Of a DNA stretch of 64,000 nucleotides, positions 39,001 through 51,000 are shown piece by piece (position 1 is the stretch's first letter; each line of letters begins with the position of its first letter). Below the pieces are notes generated by a model. The model did no database searches. It was not told the DNA's origin and was given only the letters and a program-made list of their open reading frames with translations. The DNA lies in the NCBI GenBank assembly GCA_012845835.1, contig JABAKD010000001.1, positions 6,424,476-6,488,475 on the forward strand, given 5' to 3'. This DNA is from Undaria pinnatifida (lineage: Eukaryota > Sar > Phaeophyceae > Laminariales > Alariaceae). The translations under genes were made by a program, and so were the position numbers.

Positions 39001-42000
39001 ACGATCGCTACCCCAGGAGATAGGTAGATAGTAGCTACAAGAACGCGATACAGGAAGGGGATAATATGATGCAATACAATGTAATCTTACATCAGGTTTT
39101 GATTTATGAAACTTCCTAAGACGGGCTTCTTTTTTTTTCTTTTTTTTTTTTATCCTCCGGCGGATGGGGAAAATACAGCTTAAGCTCACCACGGCCGATC
39201 GATGTATTACACAGCTTGCATCGATGAGTATCGATCCTAAATTTGTCGACCTCACAGCTGACGTCGTTATATTTTTTTATAAAATATATTGAAAAAAAAT
39301 TGTTTAATGTATTATATGCCCAAAACCTGCTGAATGCCAAAATGTTGGAGGTGTCTCTACCTGCAGTAGAAGCGATAGCGGTGATCCGTCTCGAAATTGA
39401 GGCGCGTTCAATAGGAAAAATATTGACGCAATAAAGTCATGAGTACGCCCCTGCCCCCGCCCCTGCCCCCGCGCCCCCACCCCCATATATCTTCCGCCTC
39501 GTTGTCTTCGCAACTTGTGCCATTTTGTTGTTCTGTTATTGTCTTTCGACGTGGCTCTGCTGCACTGGTTCGATAGGGCGATGAACACTATCAACAGTGT
39601 TGGATATGATATGGTATCGAAAATCGCGACGAGACGCGTGTTGAGATAGGAGGGACCTTTTTTGTTTGCTGCTATAATTTCGGACGGGGGCCTCTCGAAA
39701 ACCCAAATCGTCCGTTTTGTTTTGTTCTTTTTTGAAGTATCTGGTTTGGTTTGTTGTGTGCCTAGGACATGCGATTTTGTTGATCGCGTTTCACTTTCAT
39801 TTTTTCTCGAAGTTGGTTTTTTGAGGTGCGGTGTACAGCTCCCTCCTCAGGTGTTAAGCTCCCTCCTTAGGTGTAAAGCTCCCTCCTCAGGTGAAGAGCT
39901 TCAGGGAAAACAATGATGCACCCCTGCCGTGCCATGTGTCGTGACTCAGAAGGTCGCGTCTTTGCTTGTGAACGCCGCTTGAGAGCATCCGTTCGTTCGC
40001 CGCACAATGACGCCTTCTGCCCCCCCCCCCCCCCCCCCCCCCACCGCCGGCGCTTGGTGTATGCGGATGTCGAAGCTGATGCAGTCGCAGAACAGGTTGT
40101 ACGTCATCTACCAGCCACGTCTAGATTGTTTTTGTTTTCGTCTTTTAATGATGGAATGATTGCTTGGTGATGTTTTTACTTGCAGTTTTGTTGGTCGCAA
40201 AATAACGCCTCTTTGTTTACCCCCGTCCCGTCCTTGGTGCGTGCAGATGTCGAGGCTTACGCTGTCGCAGAACAGGTTGTACCACATATACCAACCACGG
40301 GCGCTAGCCGCTCTCAACTGCTTTCTCTTCACGGTCTTCCTCTCCAAGGTGCCTTGCCTTGTCTTGCCTTGCCTTGCCTTGCCTCGCTTTGTCCTACCCT
40401 GCCCTTCTTTGACTTGATATAAAGTCACTGTCATGACGTGTGTGGGTTTCTAGAGGTGTAGGGGCGGGGTCGAAAAAACCCGACCTCGTGTCGTCGCCCT
40501 TCGTCACTGCTGGCGTTGTGCCGGTGTGCGGCAGTGTGTCAGATGAGGTCTGTTTTTTTTTTATTCCGCGCTTGGGCCTGCTTTGGAAGGCGGTGATGCA
40601 CAAGTATCACATATCTCATTGCTTTTAGACCCTGCAGGTGTACACGATCCAAGCGTTTTGCTTGTTTTGCTTGTTGCTTTCTTGTTGACTTCCTTTGGAA
40701 AGGGGCGACGCACAGGTGGCACATACTGGACACTTCAGGCACGGTATTACTATGCGTGTATACCAACCTTTTGCTTACGCCGGCTGCTTTTCTTGCTCTT
40801 CTTGTTTTTCTGGCAGGGCGCATACCAGATCTCCTCCATCATGGGGCTGTGGTATCTCCCCGACATCCCGCTGAAGGTGAACATGGCATGCAGTGTGTAT
40901 ATAGTAGCGCTGACGGGCCCCTATAATCGAATTAGAATAGATCTTCCTGGGGGCGGGCTATTGATTGCCACAATTGTTCGCGCTAGGAAGAGCTTCCGAT
41001 GATTGGACCAAGGTGCGTGCGTAGACCCAACCCAGCCTCCAATACTAACCCTAGCCCTGACCCCAACCCGGACCCAAAAAACCAACCATGAACCAAACGA
41101 GAAACGCGGCTGGCTGCATCGCTTTCGTTTTTTATTTCTATTTCTTGTTTTTTCTCCCATGCGTGTACCGCGCTTTCTGAAGTGCGGACCACGACTTTCC
41201 TCCGCGCGTTAGTTGTGAGTAAAACACTCCTGGGGAGATGAAACCTTCCTCGGAAGCTCCCCCGCCTAAGTCTCCTCTAGGCATACTGTAGCGCTGAACA
41301 CAACAGTAGGTGTAGCCAGCAGAGGCAGAATGGTCTGGAAGAAATTATTTAGAGCTCACCTAACAAGTTGGCCGCCCGGGTCTTTGGGGCGGTGGGCTGT
41401 TCGCGTTTGCGAGAAGAAAGCACTTCCTGGTCGGATGAAGGTACGGGCGTAGACCCAACCTAACCCCTAACCCTAACGCTAACCCTAACCCTAACCCCAA
41501 CCCCAACCCGGACCCAAAACCGACCCCAAACCGGCCAGAAACGCGGCTGCACCGCTTTTGGAACGTTAGTTATTATTCCGATCTGCGGACCACTACATAG
41601 CCCTCGGCCAATGAGAGAGCGTGAAAACCACCCTCCAATACCCGGGCGGCCACATTGTCAGGTCTCCTGATTGTTCATGTATCTGATGACCGTAGACCAT
41701 ACCCTGGTAGTAATCAGAAGCAGCCGCGATGGAGTGCCAAACATCACCATCTATCCTGTGTTTTACGGCCCATTCTGGTCCTAGTACCATGATATGTTGC
41801 ACCCGTAGTAGTATATGAAGAAAAAAGATGCGGGTTTTCCTTGCGGCACCACGGCGGTAAAAGTCGGATTTGCTTACGGTTATCGTGCTGTGTTAGCAGT
41901 AGAAAAGCAAGCACTACGCATTATTTTCTCGCAGGTTTGTACGGGAAAATGATCCTGCACAAATGTTTCAGGCACATCTTATCCCGAATTTTTCTCTCGC

Positions 42001-45000
42001 TGGGTAACTCGCTGCGAAGTATAATTGTCGTACCGGTAAAACTCGGGTTTGCCTGTTCTTCACCCCCCCCCCCCCCCCCCCCCCCCCCGCACACACACAC
42101 CTCCGCTCCTCCCCGTGTTCTTCGGTTCGCTTGTGCTTTTCATCATTCTTTGGTGTGTTCTCTCTTATCTTATTCGTCTACGCTTTCGTTTATCTTCGCG
42201 TGCTCTTTCCGCTCTCTCCCTGCGCGTGTTGCCTCCGTTTTGTGTGCCCTCGCACCCCCCTTCTTGGTCTCTTTCGGTTCTCTTCATGGGCTTTCGCTTT
42301 GGGTCTCTTCGGGATAACGATGAACACGCACATACACATGTCGCGACCCAGGGCTCGAAGGACGTGTGCCTGCTGAACTTCGGAGTGTTTTTTTATTGGG
42401 AGTACATGCCGACGGTGTGGCTGCTGCTGGTTATGACGGGCTCGAAAGACAACAACGTCGGCACTTCCGTCGTTAAGGTATTGTGGTTATTGTTGTAGTG
42501 GTGGGTTGTTGTTGTTGTTCTCACATGAAGTAGTCGCCATACTCTAGTCCATGGTCACAAGATGCAAGGTAGACTCGATAATATAGCTCTGGAGTGGGAG
42601 AATTCCTTGTTATAGGAAGAAAACACACCTCGGACAGATCACGATGTAGGTCATATAGATAATCTAGATCATCAATGGTAGATCCTGTATTTGCCGTTAC
42701 GAGATGTGTGCAGGACCTGTTTGTGAAGAGTACAGATCCAAACCTGAAAACAGTTGCTAGATGATGCAGATCATACGACTCCCACCCGGTAACATGAAGT
42801 AAACCATACAGATCATACGCATCTTCCCCGGAATATATAGATCATCAAGTGGGGAAGGGTGTCTCTCCGACGTGTGGAAGTATACTAAATCAAGAATATG
42901 GTACACATGACTGAAGAAAAACGTACACCTCAGCCGTTAGGTACAATTGACATAATAAAGTAGCGTACGCATGATACGTATTATATACACACCCCGTGCG
43001 TTGTAAAGCCTTCGCAATGAAGTCGGGGGGGGGGGGGGGGGCATAGAAACAGGGAACATTTCAGGGTGTTTTCACGGGCCACGAACCGACCCGCGGTTCG
43101 GGTCAGGAAGTTTTCAATATCTCGCGGGTCGAGTCGGGTCGGGTCAGGAGGTGTTTCTATTATCATGGGTCGGGTCGGGTCGATTCAGGAACGTTTCAAA
43201 TATCACGCGTCGGGTTGGGTTAACTGGACCCGACCCTACCCGACCCGACCCGTGATAAGTGACCCGACCTGTGAAAAATCCTGGAACATTATGGTCAATC
43301 GACTAAAATGGAGAAACACCCTGCCGGGAGTGTCTGACCATTTGAAGTGATTGGGCTACACTTCACTGCTAGTCCCTGCTAGCGATTAGGAGCGAAGCGG
43401 ATTTCTAATTTGCGACCGGGGCAAATTATAGCAGGGCTGTTCGCGGGTGAAGCCAAACTTCACGGGTCGGGCTGGGTCAGGTCGGATCGGGTACCCGACC
43501 CGCGATTATTTTGAGACGTCTTGGCACAACCTGACGGGGGAGATTTTGAAGCCCCTGACCCGACCCGACCCGACCCGCGCAATGTGGAAAGCGGTTGGCC
43601 CAACGCGCCCCGACCCGACCCGACGAGACACGCCACGCTCCGATTGACCCGTGAGGTACGGTTACGTGTGGGTTGGGTCGACTGGCCGCGTGAAGTATCT
43701 CACGTGCTACCGTCGAAACTCACGGGTCAGAACATGTAGTCATTCGTGTGATATTTACCTTGGTCGGTTGATTGGTCCTCGATCTCTTCTACTTTTCCCA
43801 GAATGCCGTGGTCTGCTTGTTTTTTTTCTACTTTTTTTTTTTTTTTCGTAATTGTTTTGCAGCGTTTTGTGGTGTGTGCGCCAAAAATGAGAAATAGCAC
43901 AACCCACACATCCGCACTTACCCGTGCCCGTCGCGCTAGACCCCCGGGTCGACCCGACATGTCTGACAGGATGGCCCCTGGCTCCACCCCGACGAGCGAG
44001 CTATCTATGCAGTCTCCGGTCCCGACAGTCAGCCTAGCTGAGCCGCCTTCGGCAGCAAGCTCAACTGGCGCCGTGGATCTGTCAGCAGGTGCTGCGATCC
44101 GCGAGGATCCGGGGCCTGCTGCTGGTGTTGCTGCCGATGTTGTTTCTGCTGCTGCTGCGTTGCTGCTGCATCTACTTGCTGCTTCGACGACTGCTCTCGC
44201 CTTTTTGCATTTGTTCATATTTCGTACTGGTATGATATTTCATACCTGGTAGGTATTTCATGTTTACGTACGTCGTGCATGGATTATTGTACTGCCATGT
44301 GTTGTGTTTGTTATTGTACCCTGCTAGAGCGTGTGGCCTGGCTTTTTTGTTGGATTTGGAGGATGCGAGCATTGATGCAATACTGTTTAATGCCTTGTCC
44401 GACAAGCGAATCGCGTATTTCTGTGTGATTGTCGCGAGTAGCTACTGCCTCGTATGATTGTTCTACAAGCTATGATAACGTAAGTTCGGGGTATCGGCAC
44501 GAGAGAGGCTTTCAGGCAGGAGAAGGCAAGTTTTGTTTCATTTTCGGACCCGGGTCGGATTCGAGGGTCCGATCCACGGGGTGTCGGCACGACAATGGCC
44601 CTCTGCCAGGCAGCTATAAGGTTGATAAAGGCGGATCAGCAGGCCAGATCCGCGGGTTCGACCTGCAGGTCAGCCAGAAACAACCCACGGGTCATGGTGG
44701 CTTAACCCGCGAGTGACGCGCATCTCGCGCGTCATGACCCGACCCGACCCGACCCGACCCGACCCGACCCGACCCGACCCGACCCGACCCGACCCGACTT
44801 GAAGATTTTAAAACCTTGCGACCCAACCCCACCCGAACCGACCCGCGAGATTTTAAAATCTCTTGACCCGACCCGACCCGACTCGTGAGGTTTTGAACCT
44901 CTTGATCCGACCCTACCCGACCCGTGAGATTTCAAAAGTTCTTGACGCGACCCGGCCAGACCCGTGATATTTTAAAACGTAATGATTCGACCCGAGCCGA

Positions 45001-48000
45001 CTCGCGCCATTTTGAAATTCCTCTGACCCGACCCGCGGGTCGGGTCGGGTCATGACCAGTGAAAAGCCCTGAAACCAATATTATCCTTTCCAGCGCTTCG
45101 CGTTCCCGGTTTTTCATGTCCCGCCCGACGACTGGAATCTGCGAGCAAGACAATTACTAGTAGGTGATGGAAATGAGGCACGACCTCCCAACAATTTTAT
45201 TGGGTTGGGTTGGGGTGTGCTTGGGTTGGGTTGGGTTGGGCTGGACTGAATATAGGTTTATTAAAGGTGTTTGTATGTAATCAAATATAGATGTTGCTTT
45301 GATTGGTGCTTATTATTATTTATTTTTTTGCCTAGTTAAGCTTTGTAGTTGCTTGTTTGGGGTGTCGTGTAGCACGCTGAACCTTGTATATATAATGATA
45401 CGGCGTTTTAGTATAGCCATAGCACCTCCCTTACTTTTTTTTTTGTACCCTGAAACACATGCGCTTTTTTTTTGTATATAATTTACGGTGGGCATGCTAA
45501 AATCCGAACGCTTAATTTGTATGGCGTTAGTATACCATACCTGGTACTGCGTATTCCATACAGTTAAAATAGGCAAGTAAGCAAGGCCCGGTTGCTTTGA
45601 TTATTACAATAAGCAAACCAGAAAAGCTTGATTAAACATGTTTTTTTTCAAGTTGCTTGCCAACACTTATTTGGTTGACGCTGTCCGTCCTGCTTCCAAC
45701 CAACGCAGACAAAAACCCTAGCGAGAGCTGCATTATCTCTAGCTTGTTGGCAACGCACGTCTACTAGTAAATACCAGGTAGCAGATTGCTTTATTCCTCG
45801 TTCACAAAGACCGATATGTGGACCCCCCCCCACACGCCGATTAGGTACAAAAAAACGCAGATCCACGCCAAAAGTCCCACGTGTAACAAAACTGTAACTG
45901 TAAGCCTAGCCAACGAATAGCTAGGTACCATTGATGGGATTGATGGGATTGATGGGATTGATGTGACGCGTTCCACGATAGAGGTAGCACTTTGTTGGCC
46001 AATAATTTTTGTGCATCACGAGTTTTCTCAACCCAAAATGGTCGGCATGCCATTGTTGCATTGGTGTTTTGCTAAAGATGGTTGTGTGTTGTGTATCTGG
46101 GCCGTGGGTGTTTGGTATCTGATTGCGCTTTCCAGTTTGCACAAAGTAATTGTTTGCGTGAGGTTAAACGTCTGGCTTCTCGAGTCAGGGGCTACATACG
46201 AAAAGTCAGGCGCATCTCTGCGGTAGCGTGTGTACTCGGCGAATAGTTGACACCCAATTCGCGGCTCTGTTTTATCTGTGTGCTTGATTTTCCCTTGTGG
46301 CAACGCCTGGTGGGGCTGAGGGTCTTCCCGTCCCGCGCACTGGACTTTTGTTACAGGAACAGGTGCTTTTAGATCATCAACCGTCGAGTCACGGTCAACT
46401 ACCGGCGTGGTTATAGAAATCACGAGTACCTTGCCCGGCAGCTGCCGGCCAGCTGCTAGCAGCAGCACGACTGTCTGCTCGCGTGTTCTACCAGTCTGCC
46501 AGCACCGTCCCGTTCTGTATCCGCTTGGTATAGTCACTGACGCCATCAACCAAAAGTGTCATGCTGATGCAATCATTGCCAATTCTTCAACCGCAGAGTT
46601 ATGAACCAAACCGCCTACGAAATTCTCTCTCGCAACAATAGCCAGACTATTCTTGGTTCGGTGCCCGACCTCTAATAATCTATCCTCCTTTATTCTCCTT
46701 ATTTACTTTCGGATCGCCCCCGACGAAGACGTCATCACGGAGACGTTCGACGGCAGCCCTCCCAACTTTTCTTTAACGAAATCGCCGGATTTGAAACCAT
46801 CTCCCGGCCTTATCTCCTGAAATATGGCGTCCCTTGCCACCCCGACGTCGCCGTTCGATAATCCTTACAGTCTATTGCGAACGAGGAAAAACATGAGGAC
46901 ATTTTTCTTCATAATATCTTATCGAGCAGCCATGAAACGTTTGTTCGTTGAAGAGAATAACTGGTTTAAAGGGGGGGAGGGGTATCGTAGAATCAGTCCA
47001 CATCTTGGTAGTGGGTAGGGTTACACTCACGTCGTGGTGGGGATACATATACTAGCCGGTCGCCCCGATGGCGTATCAGGTTATCCTCGAGCCTGGTATA
47101 GTTCGATTTCGTGAGTTCGAGTCCCCCCGAGTGCATACTCGTATAAATTCGTGGCGACTATTTCTTGTGCCCAAATGACCTGCGGAAAGCGCAAGAGCGT
47201 GAGTTAGCAATACTCGACGAAAAATCGACGAGCAGTGGGATTGCTAAACCCTATGCGCGATAAAAATTGAAGGCTTGAACCGGGGGGGGGGGGGTTCGAC
47301 ACCTGTGACCACGGCTTGTCCATGAGCTGGAAAGTAGAAGTGTGAAAAATAAAAAATGAACCATATTGCACCTGGTGCTGTAACTTCAATATATGTACTT
47401 ATTTCTTCCATCATTTACTTGAATCTGTTTGGTGTAACACTTGCAGCAAAACCTAAGGGGACCATATACAAAGGGGAAAAATAAACAGTTTCAAGGAAAA
47501 AGAGGGAGAAACCACCATGCCGAGAGTCTGACAACACGTCATGTTTACGTGCCTGACTTTCTCTACGAAGGAGCAAAATGGCCAGGGCTTTAAACGGGTC
47601 AGATTACCGCTCGGAGGCCTGATCGGGCCCCAGGGTGATATGGCCCGACCCATGACATGTAGAAGTATCTGACCCGACCCGACCAAACCCGTGACATTTT
47701 GAACACCTCCTCCTGACGCGACCCGACTCGCTCCGCGTTGTTTTGAAAACCTCCGGACCCGCCCCGCCCGGGTCGTGGCCCGTGAATAGCCCTGCAAATG
47801 GTGACCATACCATGCCGGAGGTGTCTGCGAGGAGGGCGACAGACCAGCACCGACATCCTTCGCCCCCACCGGATGCCTTCACATGTCTGACGGTACTTCC
47901 TGTCTATCTGCCTGCTAGCTTGCCTTTTCTAAGAAATGGAGAAAATACATTGCCGCGGTTGTCTAACAGTATGTGCTTCTGTCTCGTCTTTCTGCCTGCC

Positions 48001-51000
48001 CGTCCCTCGTCGCAACGCGTGATGGGTGTGGCAACTGCAGGCAGTCTTCCCCTCCCGAGCGTTAAACATCTATGACACGCGCAACCTGCCCGACTATGGA
48101 CTTTTCCGCGAGATCAAAGCGGCAGCCGCGGCAGAGGAGGCTGCTATGGTGGAAGCACAATACAGGTACGGGTATTGCGGTAAGATCGTCCCCTTTTGAA
48201 CCTTGGGAGGAGAAAATGACGACAAAATATGATGAGTGCGGTATCGGCGGCTGGTTGCCTACGCTGGGGCGTGACAAACATGGTGCTGAAACGGCAATGC
48301 AAGAAGTCGAACCAATCATTGTATACGTTGGACAGGTCAGATCCCTGTAGATCTATAGATGATGCATAGGTTGTCTATGTCATTCAGGGCAGTTAGACCC
48401 CTGGTTTTCATTATTATTTTTCATGGCCTGTATCTCTGTTGATCTGTTGATGATCTGTCATTCGAGGCAGTCAGATCCCTGGTCCACATGATCGGCATGA
48501 CCTATATCCCCATTGATCTATGGATGATATGCCATTCAAGGCAGTCAGATCCCTGGTCTATACGATCTGCATGGCCTACAGATCGTGTTGCTGTGTGGGG
48601 ACCGTGTGGTTGGCAAGGTCTACGAAGCACATGTTTCCTGTGTACAGATCCTGGACAACATACCACGTCGACGGAACAGGGCTCTAGATGATCTAGATGA
48701 TCTAGATCGTGATCTGTCTGACGTGTGAACTATTTCTTGGCAACTCCCTAGCTCCCTAATGCTGAACTTTGCTTTACGGCCCCAAAACCCCTTCCTACTC
48801 TCAACTCCAAGTGACGTTGTCCCTCAAAGCGGGTTTCCAGTCGTGGGGGGTTAACTACCGTCGTGTACTGCTGTAGTGCAGTGAGCTTGTTACCTTATTC
48901 ATCGGTTTTTCCTGAATGCCCGGGGGGCACGTTGTACGATATGGGTGCACTGCTGCTGCAGTGTTTTTGGACCGTTCTGTTTTCTGACTAGCGGATGCTC
49001 CTTAGCCCTTTTGGCGCCCGTGTATATCTTGATTACGGTATAGCGACAAATAAAACGGCGATTGCGATATTTTCAAGTGTCTGCCAGTAGCGTAAGCGCC
49101 CGGCAGCTACGAGTAGGATCATGCTGCCTGCGCCCGTCTCGTACGGGTCTTTGAATTTTTGGCGTCGTCGTCCAGACACCAGTTTTGTCATCGCTAATCC
49201 GCAGTGGCCTATTCGTACAATCGTCAATTTCTGTCCTCAATTTTTCCCCACGATTCCTGATATATACTCGTATATATTTGTGATTGTTAGGAACGGACCC
49301 TTACGCCTTTATTCGTTGGTCTGAGTATCCAGGCCAAGGGATTGCGCATTGGATTGCGCTTTTGTTTGTTCTCAAAGTCACTTTTTGGGTTTAGGCCTTT
49401 TTTTTTTGTCCATTTTCGTTCGATTTTTTTTGTTGTTTACTTCCCAGCTCCACCCGTACCAGGGTAAGAGGTTTTACCCTCAGCCGCCTTCTGGACAAGC
49501 CATGCCGTGATCACAGGTGTCATCCCTTCTCCCCCCCCGGACATGCCTTTATTTTACCGCGCAGAGGGTTCGGCATCCCCTCTGCTCGTCGATTTTGATC
49601 GACTTATGAAACTCCCCAAGTTTGGAGCCTAAGAAACGTTAGTTGTCCCCCTACCATGCGCCAGGGCTAAACTAAATTAAACCAACTAAACCATGGATAG
49701 CATATTCTCGGACCACAAAACCTCACCATTTTTTTTTTATTTGTTTATGTCAAGTTGTCGTAAAAATAAAAAACAAGCGTTTTATTTTGCAAGGGTCACG
49801 GATCGCGACATCAGTTATTACGAGATATTTCAACTTTTTTTTTTTTTTTCAAAATCACAAATTTTGGCAAATACCACGATTCGTGATAATGTCACATTTT
49901 TTTTTTTTTCGTCACGATTCGTGGCATTTTTGTGCATTAATTCGTTGGCAAGGGGTAACCATGGATGAGATCCTCTACGCTGACTCTGCCCCGGCCATGC
50001 CTCCACACCATGTACACCACGATAGGTGTTGGGTACCGACACGCTGTGGAATTCGCAACAGAGACGGAGGAGACCGCATCCAAATAAGTTTTAATGGATG
50101 TATTTTGAACACTGACGCTGCCCCCGCCGCTGTACCCCGTCCACCATGTGCTTTACTTGCCTTGTGACGGCCGATTTCTTACTCGAGACTGGCCTGTCCG
50201 ATGAGAAGGAACAATTATTTTTGTTTAGAAAAAGAAATAAAATGTGGGAGACACTTTTTATGATTGAAAACACCGTTATTGGCAATAGCTATCGATCACA
50301 CCAAAAGAAATGTAAATCAGGATGAGCAATCTCGTTAAACGGACCATGCATGAAATCGGCGTTTATTCACACAAGAGCTCTTGTATCACGTGTTTCTCCA
50401 CACTGCCTCACGTCGATTTCGTTCTTGTTTTGCGCGATCGATAGCTGTTGCCAAAAGCTTTATTTTCCAGTCTATTAAAACTTGACTTGACTTGACTGCC
50501 AGGAACATGTAAATTCCTCCGACACACACAAAAAAATACGGTTTCAGTTTGATCGGAAAGGCCATTCTCAATAAAAAAAATCGGCTATTATTCGCGTTGT
50601 AGTGGTTGCGGATGGCTATCGTCCCAAGGAGGACTGCCGTTCGTCCGGGGGAGTGAAGCGCTGTGCCTTTGGTTGCTCAGTGTTGGGTGCCAGAGCGGAC
50701 GGCAGTGCCGTTCGTTCCACTTTAGTGCGGCACCGCACTACATAGCAACCCACGGTATTGCGGTACCGCACTAGAATGCTATACTCGGAGTCCCACTTTA
50801 GTGCGGTACTGCACTACGTAGAGACTCGTGTTAGTGCAGTACCGCACTAAATTGGGATATTTCGGGGTCCCGTTATATTGCGGATGTGGTCGTCTGGCGA
50901 GGTATCGTGCTAAAGTGGGGCCTTGGCTGTACCTGACCAACTAATACCTAGCCGGCGACTTATGGTCAGCCAACTCACGACCTTAGTAACCATGAACAAC

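Noticed and set aside
40877-41002. Read-through of exon 7 (NMACSVYIVALTGPYN)
   Set aside because: First considered as TM6, but exon 6 plus exon 7 already supply TM6 and the GTGAAC donor is good.
41593-41802. Minus-strand 69-codon frame with Trp-rich peptide (MWPPGYWRVVF)
   Set aside because: Looked protein-like but I could not place it in any family, and it lies inside an intron of the plus-strand gene. Kept as unassigned.
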